This document shows positions 36,164 through 45,119 of a stretch of 64,000 nt of DNA, piece after piece. The position numbers and the translations under genes are program-made. The DNA comes from Chryseolinea lacunae. Its GTDB lineage: Bacteria; Bacteroidota; Bacteroidia; Cytophagales; Cyclobacteriaceae. The notes beneath the pieces were generated by a model, which saw only the letters and a program-made list of their open reading frames with translations, made no database searches and was not told where the DNA came from. How positions within the stretch are numbered: position 1 is the first letter of the stretch; each line of letters begins with the position of its first letter. The DNA lies in the NCBI RefSeq assembly GCF_016735595.1, contig NZ_JAERRB010000009.1, positions 243,792-307,791 on the forward strand, given 5' to 3'.

Positions 36164-36228
36164 ACCCTATCGGGATAGATGAAAAAGGAAAGCGCTACTT
36201 TTCGCTTTTTAAAAATGGCGTTGGCAGA

Positions 36229-36726
36229 ATGTTTGCAGTTGATAATGAAGCAGCACCTATGCAAAAAGAAAACATTGTACTTATTGCCAATTCCAATACG
36301 ACGCTTGATTGGTTGGAGGACATTTTGCACGACGTTTGTCCAACGGTTCAGTGCATTAGCTTCATCTATGCCGACGAGGCGCTCGAAATGATTCAACACG
36401 AATTCAAACACATGCCGACTTGCATTTTTTTGGATGCCGACTTAAAACGGTTATCCGGGACGCGCTGTCTGCAAACGCTTCGCGAGAACAGGGCGTTGGA
36501 TGCGTGCTTCATCGGTGTACTGTCCAGCATGATGCCTTCGGTGGTGGCTGACACGTACTTGCGGATGGGTGCGAACGCTGCATTCCAGCAACCGTTGACG
36601 ACCAGCGAGGGGAAAGAGATCTTTTCATCGTTGCTCCACCGCCACCCGAATATTGAATGCGCCACGTTAAAAAACGCGCACACCATCGAACATACTCCAA
36701 CGCTTGTCACCCATGGCCATAAATAA
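36229..36726 (+). CDS. Divergent receiver-domain protein
   Basis: 165 residues; ATG 36259 (MQKENIVLIANSN) is an alternative start. The receiver fold is recognisable: NIVLIANSNTTLDWLEDIL, then TCIFLDADLKRLSG with the expected phospho-acceptor aspartate, then GANAAFQQPLTTSEGK. The acidic pair at the start is replaced by NSN and the invariant lysine by Gln (FQQPL), so normal phosphorylation chemistry is doubtful. The ~25-residue C-terminal tail is unrelated to known domains. It is the first gene of a co-directional group with Usp, MscS and APC genes. Confidence 0.65.
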   Translation: MFAVDNEAAPMQKENIVLIANSNTTLDWLEDILHDVCPTVQCISFIYADEALEMIQHEFKHMPTCIFLDADLKRLSGTRCLQTLRENRALDACFIGVLSSMMPSVVADTYLRMGANAAFQQPLTTSEGKEIFSSLLHRHPNIECATLKNAHTIEHTPTLVTHGHK

Positions 36727-36739
36727 CGCTATCGATAGG

Positions 36740-37681
36740 ATGAAGATTTTGGTTCCTTTGGATTTCTCTCCGGCGTCTTTGGCCGTTTTAGAATCGGCCT
36801 TTGCCGTTGCTCAACAATTCCATGCGCAGGTTGTTCTGATCCAGGTCATTGAACACATCGACCCCCTGTCGACAACGGATGACAAGGAACAATATATCCA
36901 GGCACAGTCGCAATTAATGGGCATGGCGAAAGAAAATCTTCAACGCCATGCCGCAAAATGGATCTCCGACACAGGCCTAGAAATTGAGACCACCGTGAAG
37001 TCGGGCGTTGCGGCAGATGAAATTTGCTACGTTGCCAGTGTGATGCAAATGAACTTGATCATCATTGGCACACAGAGCCAGGGTATTCATGCAAGGAAAC
37101 TCGGATCTACAACTCGACGTGTGATGGAATTTGCTCCGTGCTCTGTGCTGACCATTCCTTCCAGTCAACCCCGGATCGATTTTGGTAGGATTCTTATCCC
37201 CATCTTGTGGAGCCCTCGGGTTTTGGACAAATTCAGAATGGTTCGCCGGCTCGTGAAGATGAATCATTCAAAGGTCCTTCTGGTGGGATTGACCGTATCG
37301 GGCGAACGGCACGAACTCAGGCGACTGGCTTCCTTACTTGACTTTGTCTGTGGCCGTATCTGCGACAATCAAGGGACTTGCACGCACAAAATCTATGATC
37401 ACCTGGTCGAGTTCGATTTACCGCGGCTGTTGAACCGCTTTCGTCCGGAACTGCTGGTGATGACAAGCGCCGTGGAAAAGGCCACGCGCATTGTAGGCGC
37501 TACCACCATGGGACAAGCCGTGGATTCAGCATATCGCCATATGCCAGTCTTAAGCTTGCGCAGAAGCCCGCATGAGATGACCGATCAGACTCCCCTTGCC
37601 CTTGAATCGAGTCTCATCGACCTCATCCGAACAAAAATCGCTTTTTTTGGAAAGAGGCCCCGATTATCCAAAGGACGCTAG
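36740..37681 (+). CDS. Universal stress protein (UspA family, tandem)
   Basis: ATG 36740 (MKILVPLDFSPASLAVL) is the natural family start. An upstream ATG at 36713 overlaps the previous gene. 313 residues: residues 1-~145 are a Usp domain ending GTQSQGIHARKLGSTTRRVMEFAPCSVLTIP, with the nucleotide-binding glycine loop partly kept. A second, weaker Usp repeat spans ~150-285. A ~25-residue basic tail ends the protein. Usp proteins are induced by starvation and other stress. It is 13 bp after the receiver gene. Confidence 0.88.
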   Translation: MKILVPLDFSPASLAVLESAFAVAQQFHAQVVLIQVIEHIDPLSTTDDKEQYIQAQSQLMGMAKENLQRHAAKWISDTGLEIETTVKSGVAADEICYVASVMQMNLIIIGTQSQGIHARKLGSTTRRVMEFAPCSVLTIPSSQPRIDFGRILIPILWSPRVLDKFRMVRRLVKMNHSKVLLVGLTVSGERHELRRLASLLDFVCGRICDNQGTCTHKIYDHLVEFDLPRLLNRFRPELLVMTSAVEKATRIVGATTMGQAVDSAYRHMPVLSLRRSPHEMTDQTPLALESSLIDLIRTKIAFFGKRPRLSKGR

Positions 37682-37775
37682 TGCCTTCGACCACACTTAT
37701 TTCGGCCCTGCAAAATCATCCCTCCATTCCCTTGATAGAAAAAGGCGATCTTTGAGTGCACTTAACAGCGATACA

Positions 37776-39638
37776 ATGAAGTATGTACTCCTTTGGGCAT
37801 TGATTTCAATGCTTGCGCAGCCGCTGCATGGTCAGTCCATGGACACCCCAGATCTCCCGCATGTCACGCGGCTGATGCAGCAAATGGACAGCACGCACAC
37901 GGCCGACTCCCTTCGCCGAGTGGCTCTTCAAGCAGAAATTCAGGCGCTGACCGGTAGCCAGCAAGCACGTCATCGCGACGCTTTGATGGCAAAGCTCAAC
38001 GCCATGGTAACACAAGATTCACTTCATCAACTAAAACGGCGTCATCAATTGCGGGCCATGAAAGCCTCTTCGCATGGCGCCCCGGTGGCGCCATTTGGCG
38101 ATACCTTATTTATGGTGTATACGCGCGTTGGCAGCTTCGGCCCAGAGGATCGAGTAAAAGCCATTAGTGAAAAAATTGTCCAGCTCTATGAGGATTTTAA
38201 ATTTCAGCCGGACTCCCTTCAGGTAAGCATCTCGGAAATGTCGCCGGAGATCGTTTTTCACGATCAACTCATCATGAGCATCAATGAACTTGAAGCGATG
38301 TGGTACGAGGAAAAGCCGGTTACGTTGGCTATTCGCTACCGCGACGCAATCCGCCAGGCCATACGGGGCGAACGAGAGGAGCATAGCCTAACCAGTTTGC
38401 TTACACGAGTGGCGTCCATTCTCTTGATCCTGCTGGGAATCTATGTGATGATTCGATTGATCAACAAGCTCTTCAAACGTATACTGGTCCGGTTGGCCAG
38501 ATTGAAAGGCAACGCCATCCGAGGCATCCGCATCAAAGGCTACCAATTGCTCGACAGCGCGAGAGAACTCAAAGTGATCGTTTTTCTTGTCAACATCCTT
38601 CGCCTATTCATCATCGCGCTCACGCTGTATATTGCCTTACCGCTGCTCTTCAGCGTTTTTCCCTGGACCCGCAGCATTGCCGATAAACTTATCGACTGGA
38701 TCCTCTCCCCGGTACAGGCCGTTCTCTGGGGACTTATCGATTACCTTCCCAACCTGTTTGCCATCGCCGTGATCCTGGCCGTGACGCACTATGTAATCAA
38801 ATTCCTTGGCTTTATTGCCGGGGAAATCGAAAGCCAGGTGTTGAACATCCAGGGATTTTATCCCGATTGGGCCAAACCCACTTTCAACATTGTTCGGTTT
38901 CTGCTGTGGGTCTTTAGTTTTATCGTCATATTTCCCTATCTACCCGGTTCAGACTCTCCCGTGTTCAGGGGCGTTTCTGTATTCCTGGGTGTAATATTTT
39001 CTTTGGGGTCTTCTTCGGCCATATCCAATGCGGTTGCCGGGCTGGTCATCACGTACATGAGGCCCTTCAAAGTGGGCGATCGGGTAAAGATCGGCGATGT
39101 TTCAGGCGACGTGGTGGAGAAGTCTATGCTCGTCACGCGGATAAGAACCATCAAAAATGAAGAAATCACTATACCCAACTCCACCATTCTTACCGGACAT
39201 ACGATCAACTACACCACCTCGGCGCAAGAGCGCGGTCTAATCCTTCACTCCACGGTAACCATTGGCTATGATGTTCCGTGGAAACAAGTCCATGAACTGC
39301 TCATTGCCGCGGCCTTGAAAACGACCGGAATATTTGTCGACGAAAACCACAGGCCTTTTGTTTTTCAAACCAGTCTGGATGATTTTTATGTAGCGTATCA
39401 GATCAACCTTCACACCCAGGACTCGCAGCAGATGACGGCGATCTATTCATCCCTGCATCAAAACATTCAGGATGCCTTCAATGAAGCCGGCGTAGAAATC
39501 ATGTCGCCACATTACCGTTCGGCACGTGACGGCAATAGGACAACGGTACCCGCTCGCTACCTGCCTGCCGACTACCAGGCACCAACTTTTAAAATCTCAA
39601 CGGACTCCACAGATGCATCCGATAAAAAAACTCAATGA
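37776..39638 (+). CDS. Large MscS-family mechanosensitive channel
   Basis: ATG 37776 starts a signal peptide (MKYVLLWALISMLAQPLHGQ); the longer open frame overlaps uspA. 620 residues: a ~180-residue soluble N-terminal region with helical heptads, then several transmembrane helices. The MscS pore/beta domain follows (SSAISNAVAGLVITYMRPFKVGDRVKIGDVSGDVVEKSMLVTRIRTIKNEEITIPNSTIL). It is larger than E. coli MscS and resembles the YnaI/MscM-like class. The stop overlaps the APC gene start by 26 bp, suggesting coupling. Confidence 0.92.
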   Translation: MKYVLLWALISMLAQPLHGQSMDTPDLPHVTRLMQQMDSTHTADSLRRVALQAEIQALTGSQQARHRDALMAKLNAMVTQDSLHQLKRRHQLRAMKASSHGAPVAPFGDTLFMVYTRVGSFGPEDRVKAISEKIVQLYEDFKFQPDSLQVSISEMSPEIVFHDQLIMSINELEAMWYEEKPVTLAIRYRDAIRQAIRGEREEHSLTSLLTRVASILLILLGIYVMIRLINKLFKRILVRLARLKGNAIRGIRIKGYQLLDSARELKVIVFLVNILRLFIIALTLYIALPLLFSVFPWTRSIADKLIDWILSPVQAVLWGLIDYLPNLFAIAVILAVTHYVIKFLGFIAGEIESQVLNIQGFYPDWAKPTFNIVRFLLWVFSFIVIFPYLPGSDSPVFRGVSVFLGVIFSLGSSSAISNAVAGLVITYMRPFKVGDRVKIGDVSGDVVEKSMLVTRIRTIKNEEITIPNSTILTGHTINYTTSAQERGLILHSTVTIGYDVPWKQVHELLIAAALKTTGIFVDENHRPFVFQTSLDDFYVAYQINLHTQDSQQMTAIYSSLHQNIQDAFNEAGVEIMSPHYRSARDGNRTTVPARYLPADYQAPTFKISTDSTDASDKKTQ

Positions 39639-41349
39639 ACTTCATGCCACGGCCATCTGCGGCAATGACATCACGTCTTCCTGTCTATATGTGTCGGCCC
39701 TTACCATAGTGTATGCAGGGCAATATGCATGGCTTGCTCTAACGATTGTCGCCGGCGTGCTGTATCTGTTTCGTAAGATCTATGGGGAGGTTGTCGGGGC
39801 TTTGCCTTTGAATGGAGGAGCTTACAACGTGTTACTCAACACCACCAGCAAGAGCAATGCCTCGGTTGCCGCGTGCCTGACTATATTGTCCTATATGGCA
39901 ACGGCGGTGCTTTCCGCTTCGGAGGCCATGCATTATTTGCACACCCTGCTGCCCACCCTCTCTGTGTTCTTAGCCACCATCGGTTTATTGAGTTTCTTCC
40001 TTTTTCTCACCATCCTTGGAATTTCCGAATCGTCGGTAGTGGCCACCATCATTTTCATTTTTCACCTCAGTTCGATGGTTTTTCTCCTCGGGAGCGGAGT
40101 CTGGTTTGTGTTTACGCACGGCTGGCAGATTGCCGTGTGGAATTTTCAGATCCCTGTTGAAGGCAATTTTATGTCGGCCATCTACTTTGGTTTTTGCGCA
40201 GCCATGCTCGGCATTTCAGGATTTGAAAGCTCGGCCAATTTTGTAGAGGAGCAAGCGCCGGGAGTATTTCGCAAAACACTTCGCAACATGTGGATCTCTG
40301 TCGCCGTCATCAATCCGCTCATGGCGTTACTGGCCATATTGGTGGTATCGAAAGCAGAGGTTGTGTCCCATCAGGAAGCCCTGCTATCCCACATCGGCTT
40401 TACTACCGGAGGAACATGGCTTCGCACCCTCATCTCGATAGATGCGGTACTGGTGCTCAGTGGCGCGGTGCTCACCTCTTATGTTGGGGTCGGCGGACTG
40501 ATTAAACGTATGGCGCTGGATCGCATCTTGCCTCAGTTTACGTTAAAGGAAAATCGCCGCGGCAGCGCATATCGAATTTTGATTCTCTTTTTTCTTCTAT
40601 GCCTTTCCGTCCTGTTTGTAACGCAGGGCCAGTTGGCCGCTCTCGCTGGCGTATATACCATCAGTTTCCTGTCGGTCATGATCTACTTCGGCATTGGAAA
40701 TTTTCTTCTCAAAATGAAACGCGATAGTTTACCACGGCCTGTCTATGCCTCTCCGATAACAGTGGTTGTGGCCGTGGGGGCAGTGACGGTGGCTCTGTAT
40801 GGTAACATCAAATTGCATCCGGAATATTTGCTGGTATTTCTACAGTACTTCGTTCCCGCCATTCTCATCATCATGCTTATGTTAAATCGAGTGGAACTGT
40901 TCCGAATGGCCCTGGTCGTGATCGATAGCTTTTTTTCAACGTTATCTGCGATAGCCCGCATCCTGCGGATCAAATTAACCTTCCACATGCACCGGCTTAA
41001 CAACCAACAATTCGTGTATTTTTCAAAGGCCGATTCAATTGCTTCGTTGAATAAAGTAATGATGTACGTTCACGAGAACGAACCCACCAACAGGTTAAAA
41101 ATCGTTACGGTCCTCAAAGAAGGCCAGGACATGCCAAAGACATTCCTGAGCGATCTGGACGTTTTGGACCGAGCCTACCCCGAAATTGACATTGAATTTG
41201 TGCAACTCACCGGCAGCTTCACGCCGGAACTGGTTCGATCGCTCAGCAAAAATTGGAATATCCCAATCAATTTTATGTTTATTGCCTCACCGGGAAATAG
41301 GTTCCCCTATAAAGTAGCCGAATTGGGAGGCGTTAGACTTATCATCTAA
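39613..41349 (+). CDS. APC-superfamily permease with C-terminal soluble domain
   Basis: 578 residues from ATG 39613. About 12 transmembrane helices include the APC-type first helix LHATAICGNDITSSCLYVSAL and the motif GEVVGALPLNGGAYN. The last ~140 residues are soluble (VYFSKADSIASLNKVMMYVHEN; VLKEGQDMPKTFLSDLDVLD), a regulatory tail seen in several amino-acid/cation permeases. The substrate is unclear (amino acids, or K+ as in related permeases). It overlaps the MscS gene by 26 bp. Confidence 0.85.
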   Translation: MHPIKKLNELHATAICGNDITSSCLYVSALTIVYAGQYAWLALTIVAGVLYLFRKIYGEVVGALPLNGGAYNVLLNTTSKSNASVAACLTILSYMATAVLSASEAMHYLHTLLPTLSVFLATIGLLSFFLFLTILGISESSVVATIIFIFHLSSMVFLLGSGVWFVFTHGWQIAVWNFQIPVEGNFMSAIYFGFCAAMLGISGFESSANFVEEQAPGVFRKTLRNMWISVAVINPLMALLAILVVSKAEVVSHQEALLSHIGFTTGGTWLRTLISIDAVLVLSGAVLTSYVGVGGLIKRMALDRILPQFTLKENRRGSAYRILILFFLLCLSVLFVTQGQLAALAGVYTISFLSVMIYFGIGNFLLKMKRDSLPRPVYASPITVVVAVGAVTVALYGNIKLHPEYLLVFLQYFVPAILIIMLMLNRVELFRMALVVIDSFFSTLSAIARILRIKLTFHMHRLNNQQFVYFSKADSIASLNKVMMYVHENEPTNRLKIVTVLKEGQDMPKTFLSDLDVLDRAYPEIDIEFVQLTGSFTPELVRSLSKNWNIPINFMFIASPGNRFPYKVAELGGVRLII

Positions 41350-41412
41350 ATGAATATCTTCAAAAACTAAAATCTAGTCTGATCCTCAAATTTATCTGGT
41401 GTTCAGGCAACG

Positions 41413-41775
41413 ATGACTATGGAAAAGAGGCTTATTCTGATCGGAATAATTGGCTTTATGCTCACCGTGTTTGTCTACCGAACCTGGATGAGAACAAAAT
41501 GGCATAAGAAAAGACATTTCACAACCTTTTATACTGCGGAATTGGAGGGTGAGATTTCATATATAAAATCAGGATTCCAGGGAGTTCATTTCAAGTTAAA
41601 CAACGATTCGACCGAGTATTTTTTTCAACCTGAGCCCGTGCCCTTCAATGGGCACACCAGCTTTGGCAGCATCGCCCAGGTGGGAGATTCCGTGAAGAAA
41701 CCATACTATGCCGACACGTTAAGTTTTATAAAGAAAAAGAAAGTATACCGTTATCATTTCAGAAAATTCCATTGA
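41413..41775 (+). CDS. Small membrane-anchored protein, unknown
   Basis: 120 residues. One N-terminal transmembrane helix (about 5-22, LILIGIIGFMLTVFVY) precedes a soluble domain with several tyrosines and phenylalanines (AELEGEISYIKSGFQGVHFKLN; GSIAQVGDSVKKPYYADTLSF). No recognised domain. It is 63 bp after the APC gene and followed by a terminator at 41861. Confidence 0.6.
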   Translation: MTMEKRLILIGIIGFMLTVFVYRTWMRTKWHKKRHFTTFYTAELEGEISYIKSGFQGVHFKLNNDSTEYFFQPEPVPFNGHTSFGSIAQVGDSVKKPYYADTLSFIKKKKVYRYHFRKFH

Positions 41776-41860
41776 TCATTAAGCCGCTCAAGGTCAGGCT
41801 AACTTCTGCAAAGAGGTTGGGCTCATGCGACCTTTTTAATCTCTCCATGCCTGCGGCCGG

Positions 41861-41884
41861 TCGCTCTCCGGAGCGATTGTTTTT
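41861..41884 (+). terminator. Rho-independent terminator
   Basis: TCGCTC (41861-41866) and GAGCGA (41871-41876) with loop TCCG, followed by TTGTTTTT. It probably ends the transcript that starts at the receiver gene near 36.2 kb. Confidence 0.7.
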
Positions 41885-41957
41885 GCCATCAATTCGGCCG
41901 ACCCAAACGCATTCGGCAGCCCACCTGAGGCTACGTTTCACAGAAGTTTACAGCGCC

Positions 41958-42029
41958 ATTAAACTCACATTAAATCGGCTATAAATCGATATTAAAGCCC
42001 AGTTCCCTCGCGATAATGCATTAGTTTTG
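41958..42029 (+). promoter_or_regulatory. 11-bp repeat array, four units (array 8)
   Basis: ATTAAA 41958 and 41969, TATAAA 41980 and ATTAAA 41991, all 11 bp apart (spacers CTCAC, TCGGC, TCGAT). TAGTTTTG at 42022-42029 is a full TANNTTTG match starting 31 nt after the last unit. The promoter is intact, but its first gene (42043) is a truncated haloperoxidase. Confidence 0.7.
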
Positions 42030-42042
42030 ACTTACCCGCAAC

Positions 42043-42393
42043 GTGAGAACAAACATGAAAAAAAGAATCTACCTTCTGATGGTCAGTACCATCGCAGGTT
42101 GCGCGTCACCTGCATTGGAAGACTGGAGGGCGAAAACCCATGACCCGGAATATGTTCATACCGCTGTCAAAGAGCTCACCAATGTGATCGTGCACGATAT
42201 CTTTTCACCCCCCGTCGCTTCCCGGATCTATGCCTACGTGAGCATCGCCGGTTATGAAACGGCCATTCAGGAAGATGATCGGTTCAACTCCCTGGCTGGT
42301 CAATTGACAGGCCTTGAGCACATCCCCAAAACCAGACAAGACGTTGGAATATTGTTTTCCACTAGCAACAGTGGTGGCCATGCTGCCCGATAA
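42043..42393 (+). pseudogene. N-terminal fragment of a vanadium haloperoxidase/PAP2-related lipoprotein
   Basis: 116 residues. The lipobox is IAGC (Cys20). The following sequence matches the start of Bacteroidota vanadium-dependent haloperoxidase-family lipoproteins: AVKELTNVIVHDIFSPPVASRIYAYVSIAGYETAI. Family members have ~400 residues and keep their active-site Arg/His motifs in the C-terminal part, all missing here. After PKTRQDVGI the frame ends in unrelated sequence. It is a 3'-truncated gene behind an intact stress promoter. Confidence 0.7.
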
Positions 42394-42403
42394 CTAAAGG
42401 AGT

Positions 42404-42793
42404 GTGCTAAGTATGAAAATGAAACATCTCGTAATAATAAAGTCTAAGCTCCACGGCATCATCGACTACCTGTTCGTAGTATTCTTAATCTTCGCTCCTG
42501 CGTTGTTTCACCTCAAGCTTCCAGCTGCGTTTTGGATTTTTACTTGGGGGCCTATTCATCTCGCGCTGACGCTGTGTACAAATTTTGATTTTGGCATTTT
42601 CAAGATCATTCCATTCAAAACACACGGCCGGATTGAACTAGCCATCTCTTTCACGTTAATCGCTGGTGCATTTTTCGTTGGATATAGGGAGGGGAATCTA
42701 GTTAATAGCTTCTACATGGGCCTGGGAAGTGCAGTCTTTTTTATTTGGCTGGCAACAGATTACACTTCGTCATCCGCACGCACGCAACATTAA
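42404..42793 (+). CDS. Small four-helix membrane protein, unknown
   Basis: 129 residues; alternative ATGs at 42413 and 42419 would shorten the start. Four hydrophobic segments: HGIIDYLFVVFLIFAPALF, FWIFTWGPIHLALTL, ELAISFTLIAGAFFVGY and YMGLGSAVFFIWLA. This resembles SPW-repeat-like membrane proteins (HGIIDY is typical), but no function is known. It follows the haloperoxidase fragment by 10 bp and is probably transcribed from array 8. Confidence 0.7.
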   Translation: MLSMKMKHLVIIKSKLHGIIDYLFVVFLIFAPALFHLKLPAAFWIFTWGPIHLALTLCTNFDFGIFKIIPFKTHGRIELAISFTLIAGAFFVGYREGNLVNSFYMGLGSAVFFIWLATDYTSSSARTQH

Positions 42794-43089
42794 TCCATTT
42801 TCGCTAAAACATTTGGCGAGAATTCGGATTTGATCGCCAATATTATTCCACGCCATTCGTGATACACCCAGGAAGATTAATAACTGTGTTAAGCAGATCG
42901 ATCATTCCTGTAACAAGCGAGGACTCGTAACATTTCTTTTGTAAGGCGCCTCTCAATCATGGACCCTACCAAGAGAAATAAAGCGGGATTCATTCTCTTT
43001 TCCAACTTCTCTCAAAGAAGCGCTACCCCAAAAAATCATATACCTTAACAGGGCTGACAAACCAAAGGCGCAGCCTTGCCATTCACCGA

Positions 43090-43188
43090 TTATTTCCAAA
43101 TCCCCAATCGTTTTAAGATTTTCAATAATAATGCAGCGCCGCTAATCAACCATCCAAGTGTCAATATGATCAATACAACATGTTCCAT
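43090..43188 (-). CDS. Very small hydrophobic protein (32 aa)
   Basis: ATG 43188 to TAA 43090: a single transmembrane helix (HVVLIILTLGWLISGAALLL) with a basic end (KILKRLGIWK). The composition is that of a real small membrane protein, and a repeat unit ATTAAATCGG lies ~57 nt upstream on the same strand. No other evidence. The surrounding 42794-43426 otherwise holds only a hairpin at 43315-43342. Confidence 0.45.
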   Translation of the reverse strand: MEHVVLIILTLGWLISGAALLLKILKRLGIWK

Positions 43189-43314
43189 CGCGATTTAACC
43201 TAATACACCTTCTGAACAAGCCTCCCGTAGAATTATTATACCGATTTAATGTTGTGAACTAGCGGTAAGGGGCGGGCTCCAGTTATAAGAAAAAAAACAG
43301 TCGTATGACCGTCT

Positions 43315-43342
43315 GTAACAACATCCCCTTCTCAGTTGTTAC
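43315..43342. promoter_or_regulatory. Hairpin and shared upstream motif of the CPA1 region
   Basis: GTAACAAC (43315-43322) pairs with GTTGTTAC (43335-43342). A related word lies at 45006-45029 (GTCACAACATTCCCTC versus GTAACAACATCCCCTT), both about 112-114 nt before the next ATG. Possibly a common regulator site. Confidence 0.35.
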
Positions 43343-43426
43343 CACAGGAGGGCTCTTATACACAAACGAATTCATTCGGCGTCATACATTGACGTTGGCG
43401 ACATATTAGTCTTTAAATAAAGATTC

Positions 43427-43735
43427 ATGGATCTATCCCTAAAAAACCAGGCCAGCTACGGTATTGCCATCGCAATGGCCAGCAAAGGTGCAAAAGGCGT
43501 TACCAACCATCCTTATGACACAGAAGAACAACATGCGCAAAACATACTGGCCGAGATCAAAACCAATATCAATCACGATGCCTGGGCGACGCCCGAGGCA
43601 AAAACAGCCGTGTGGCTCGCCTCCGACGAGAACGGCTACGTAACCGGTACCACGCAATTCGTCGACAAGAGCATGGCGCTTTTTCCGGGATTTACAACAA
43701 ATGGCTACCGCAGATGGGAATTTACTTTACGTTGA
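43427..43735 (+). pseudogene. Short-chain dehydrogenase with internal deletion
   Basis: The frame joins an SDR N-terminal piece (YGIAIAMASKGAKGVTNHPYDTEEQHAQNILAEIK, like the Rossmann helix region of glucose-1-dehydrogenase-type enzymes) directly to the C-terminal piece AVWLASDENGYVTGTTQFVDKSMALFPGF. The catalytic Ser-Tyr-Lys middle part (~150 residues) is missing and the GxxxGxG start is lost, so it cannot be active. The final codons run into the start of the CPA1 antiporter gene. Confidence 0.7.
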
Positions 43736-44982
43736 CAATATTGATTGGCATATCAGCCGTTTTCTCCTACCTAAATCACCGGTTCATAAAAATGCCTTTT
43801 GTGATTGGGTTGTTTTTTCTGTCTACCCTTTTATCGCTATTTATTATCAGTAGCAAGCTCTGGAATCAATATTACTATTCGGAAATAAAAGATATTATCG
43901 AACATGCCGATATTAGTGACTATATACTCAACATCATGCTTGGCTTCCTGCTTTTTGCAGGATCTCTGCACACTGAGTGGAGCGACATTAAACGACAATG
44001 GAAACCCATCTCCCTCTTCGCATTTGGTGGGGTATTGATTTCCAGTGCCACCGTCGCCACATTAATGTATGGCCTATGCCTGGCGTTGGGCGTATACGTT
44101 GAGTTTATCTATTGTTTGATTTTTGGCGCTTTGATTTCCCCAACAGATCCCATCGCCGTGCTCGGAATTCTAGCAAAAGCAAATGTTCCAAAGAAAATAG
44201 AATCTATCATCATCGGAGAATCGTTGTTTAATGACGGCGTCGGCGTGGTTGTTTTCATAGCCCTCTTGACCACACTTAAATCGGGATCGGGGGAGATCGA
44301 CTACGGAGCCTTCGGCGTGTTATTTATCCAAGAAGCTGTCGGGGGTACACTCTTTGGACTGATCCTTGGCTTTATTTTATATCGTCTATTGAGATCCATT
44401 GATAACTATGAGGCCGAGGTATTGCTTACAATCGCCTTTGTAATGGCAGGTTATGCCACCTGTATCCACTTCCATATTTCTGGTCCCTTAGCCATGGTTA
44501 TCATGGGGTTATTTGTTGGGAACTACAAAAATAAATCAGCCATGAGCGATCATAGCCAAGAATACGTTCACAAATTTTGGACGCTGTTGGACGTCATCTT
44601 AAATGCAATCCTCTTTATCATCATCGCGTTTGTGCTTGTCGTGGTCGATCTCAAATCAATTTATATCTGCATTGCACTTATTTCCATTCTATTGGTATTA
44701 CTCTCCAGGACATTGGTCGTATACCTGCCCAAATTGCTCCTACCCAGATTCACAAACATTGACCGCAGTGAAGCAACCATTTTGATCTGGGGCGGATTGC
44801 GCGGGGGACTCTCTATTACCCTGGTATTGTCATTACCATCGGGCGAATCAAAGGAACTGCTCACCATAGCCACATACTTCTGCGTGGTCTTCAGTATACT
44901 TGTGCAAGGCCTCACAATAGGAAAACTCGCCAAACGTATTGCCAAAACCGACGCAGCACCACAAACCAACACCCAACTATAA
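43714..44982 (+). CDS. CPA1-family sodium/proton antiporter
   Basis: ATG 43714 (MGIYFTLTILIGISAVFSYLNHR) is preferred. The longer frame runs over the SDR remnant. 422 residues with ~12 transmembrane segments. Family motifs are FGALISPTDPIAVLGIL, IIGESLFNDGVGVVVFIAL (containing the ND ion-binding pair) and WGGLRGGLSITLVLSLP. It exports Na+ (or K+) in exchange for H+. It is the second antiporter in the window besides NhaA and fits salt/pH stress. Confidence 0.92.
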   Translation: MGIYFTLTILIGISAVFSYLNHRFIKMPFVIGLFFLSTLLSLFIISSKLWNQYYYSEIKDIIEHADISDYILNIMLGFLLFAGSLHTEWSDIKRQWKPISLFAFGGVLISSATVATLMYGLCLALGVYVEFIYCLIFGALISPTDPIAVLGILAKANVPKKIESIIIGESLFNDGVGVVVFIALLTTLKSGSGEIDYGAFGVLFIQEAVGGTLFGLILGFILYRLLRSIDNYEAEVLLTIAFVMAGYATCIHFHISGPLAMVIMGLFVGNYKNKSAMSDHSQEYVHKFWTLLDVILNAILFIIIAFVLVVVDLKSIYICIALISILLVLLSRTLVVYLPKLLLPRFTNIDRSEATILIWGGLRGGLSITLVLSLPSGESKELLTIATYFCVVFSILVQGLTIGKLAKRIAKTDAAPQTNTQL

Positions 44983-45005
44983 ACCTCTAAGGATGTAAAC
45001 CGGTC

Positions 45006-45029
45006 GTCACAACATTCCCTCTACTGTTT
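45006..45029 (+). promoter_or_regulatory. Second copy of the GTnACAACAT upstream motif
   Basis: GTCACAACATTCCCTC, 114 nt before the DUF2254 gene start. It resembles the 43315 element, but without the hairpin. Significance is uncertain. Confidence 0.3.
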
Positions 45030-45119
45030 AAATCATTCCGCGGCCAACGGAAATCGCAAGGGACCTATAGCAGCACTTTTACTTGGCGTTCAAATGAGAA
45101 ACTAACATTAACCTATAAA

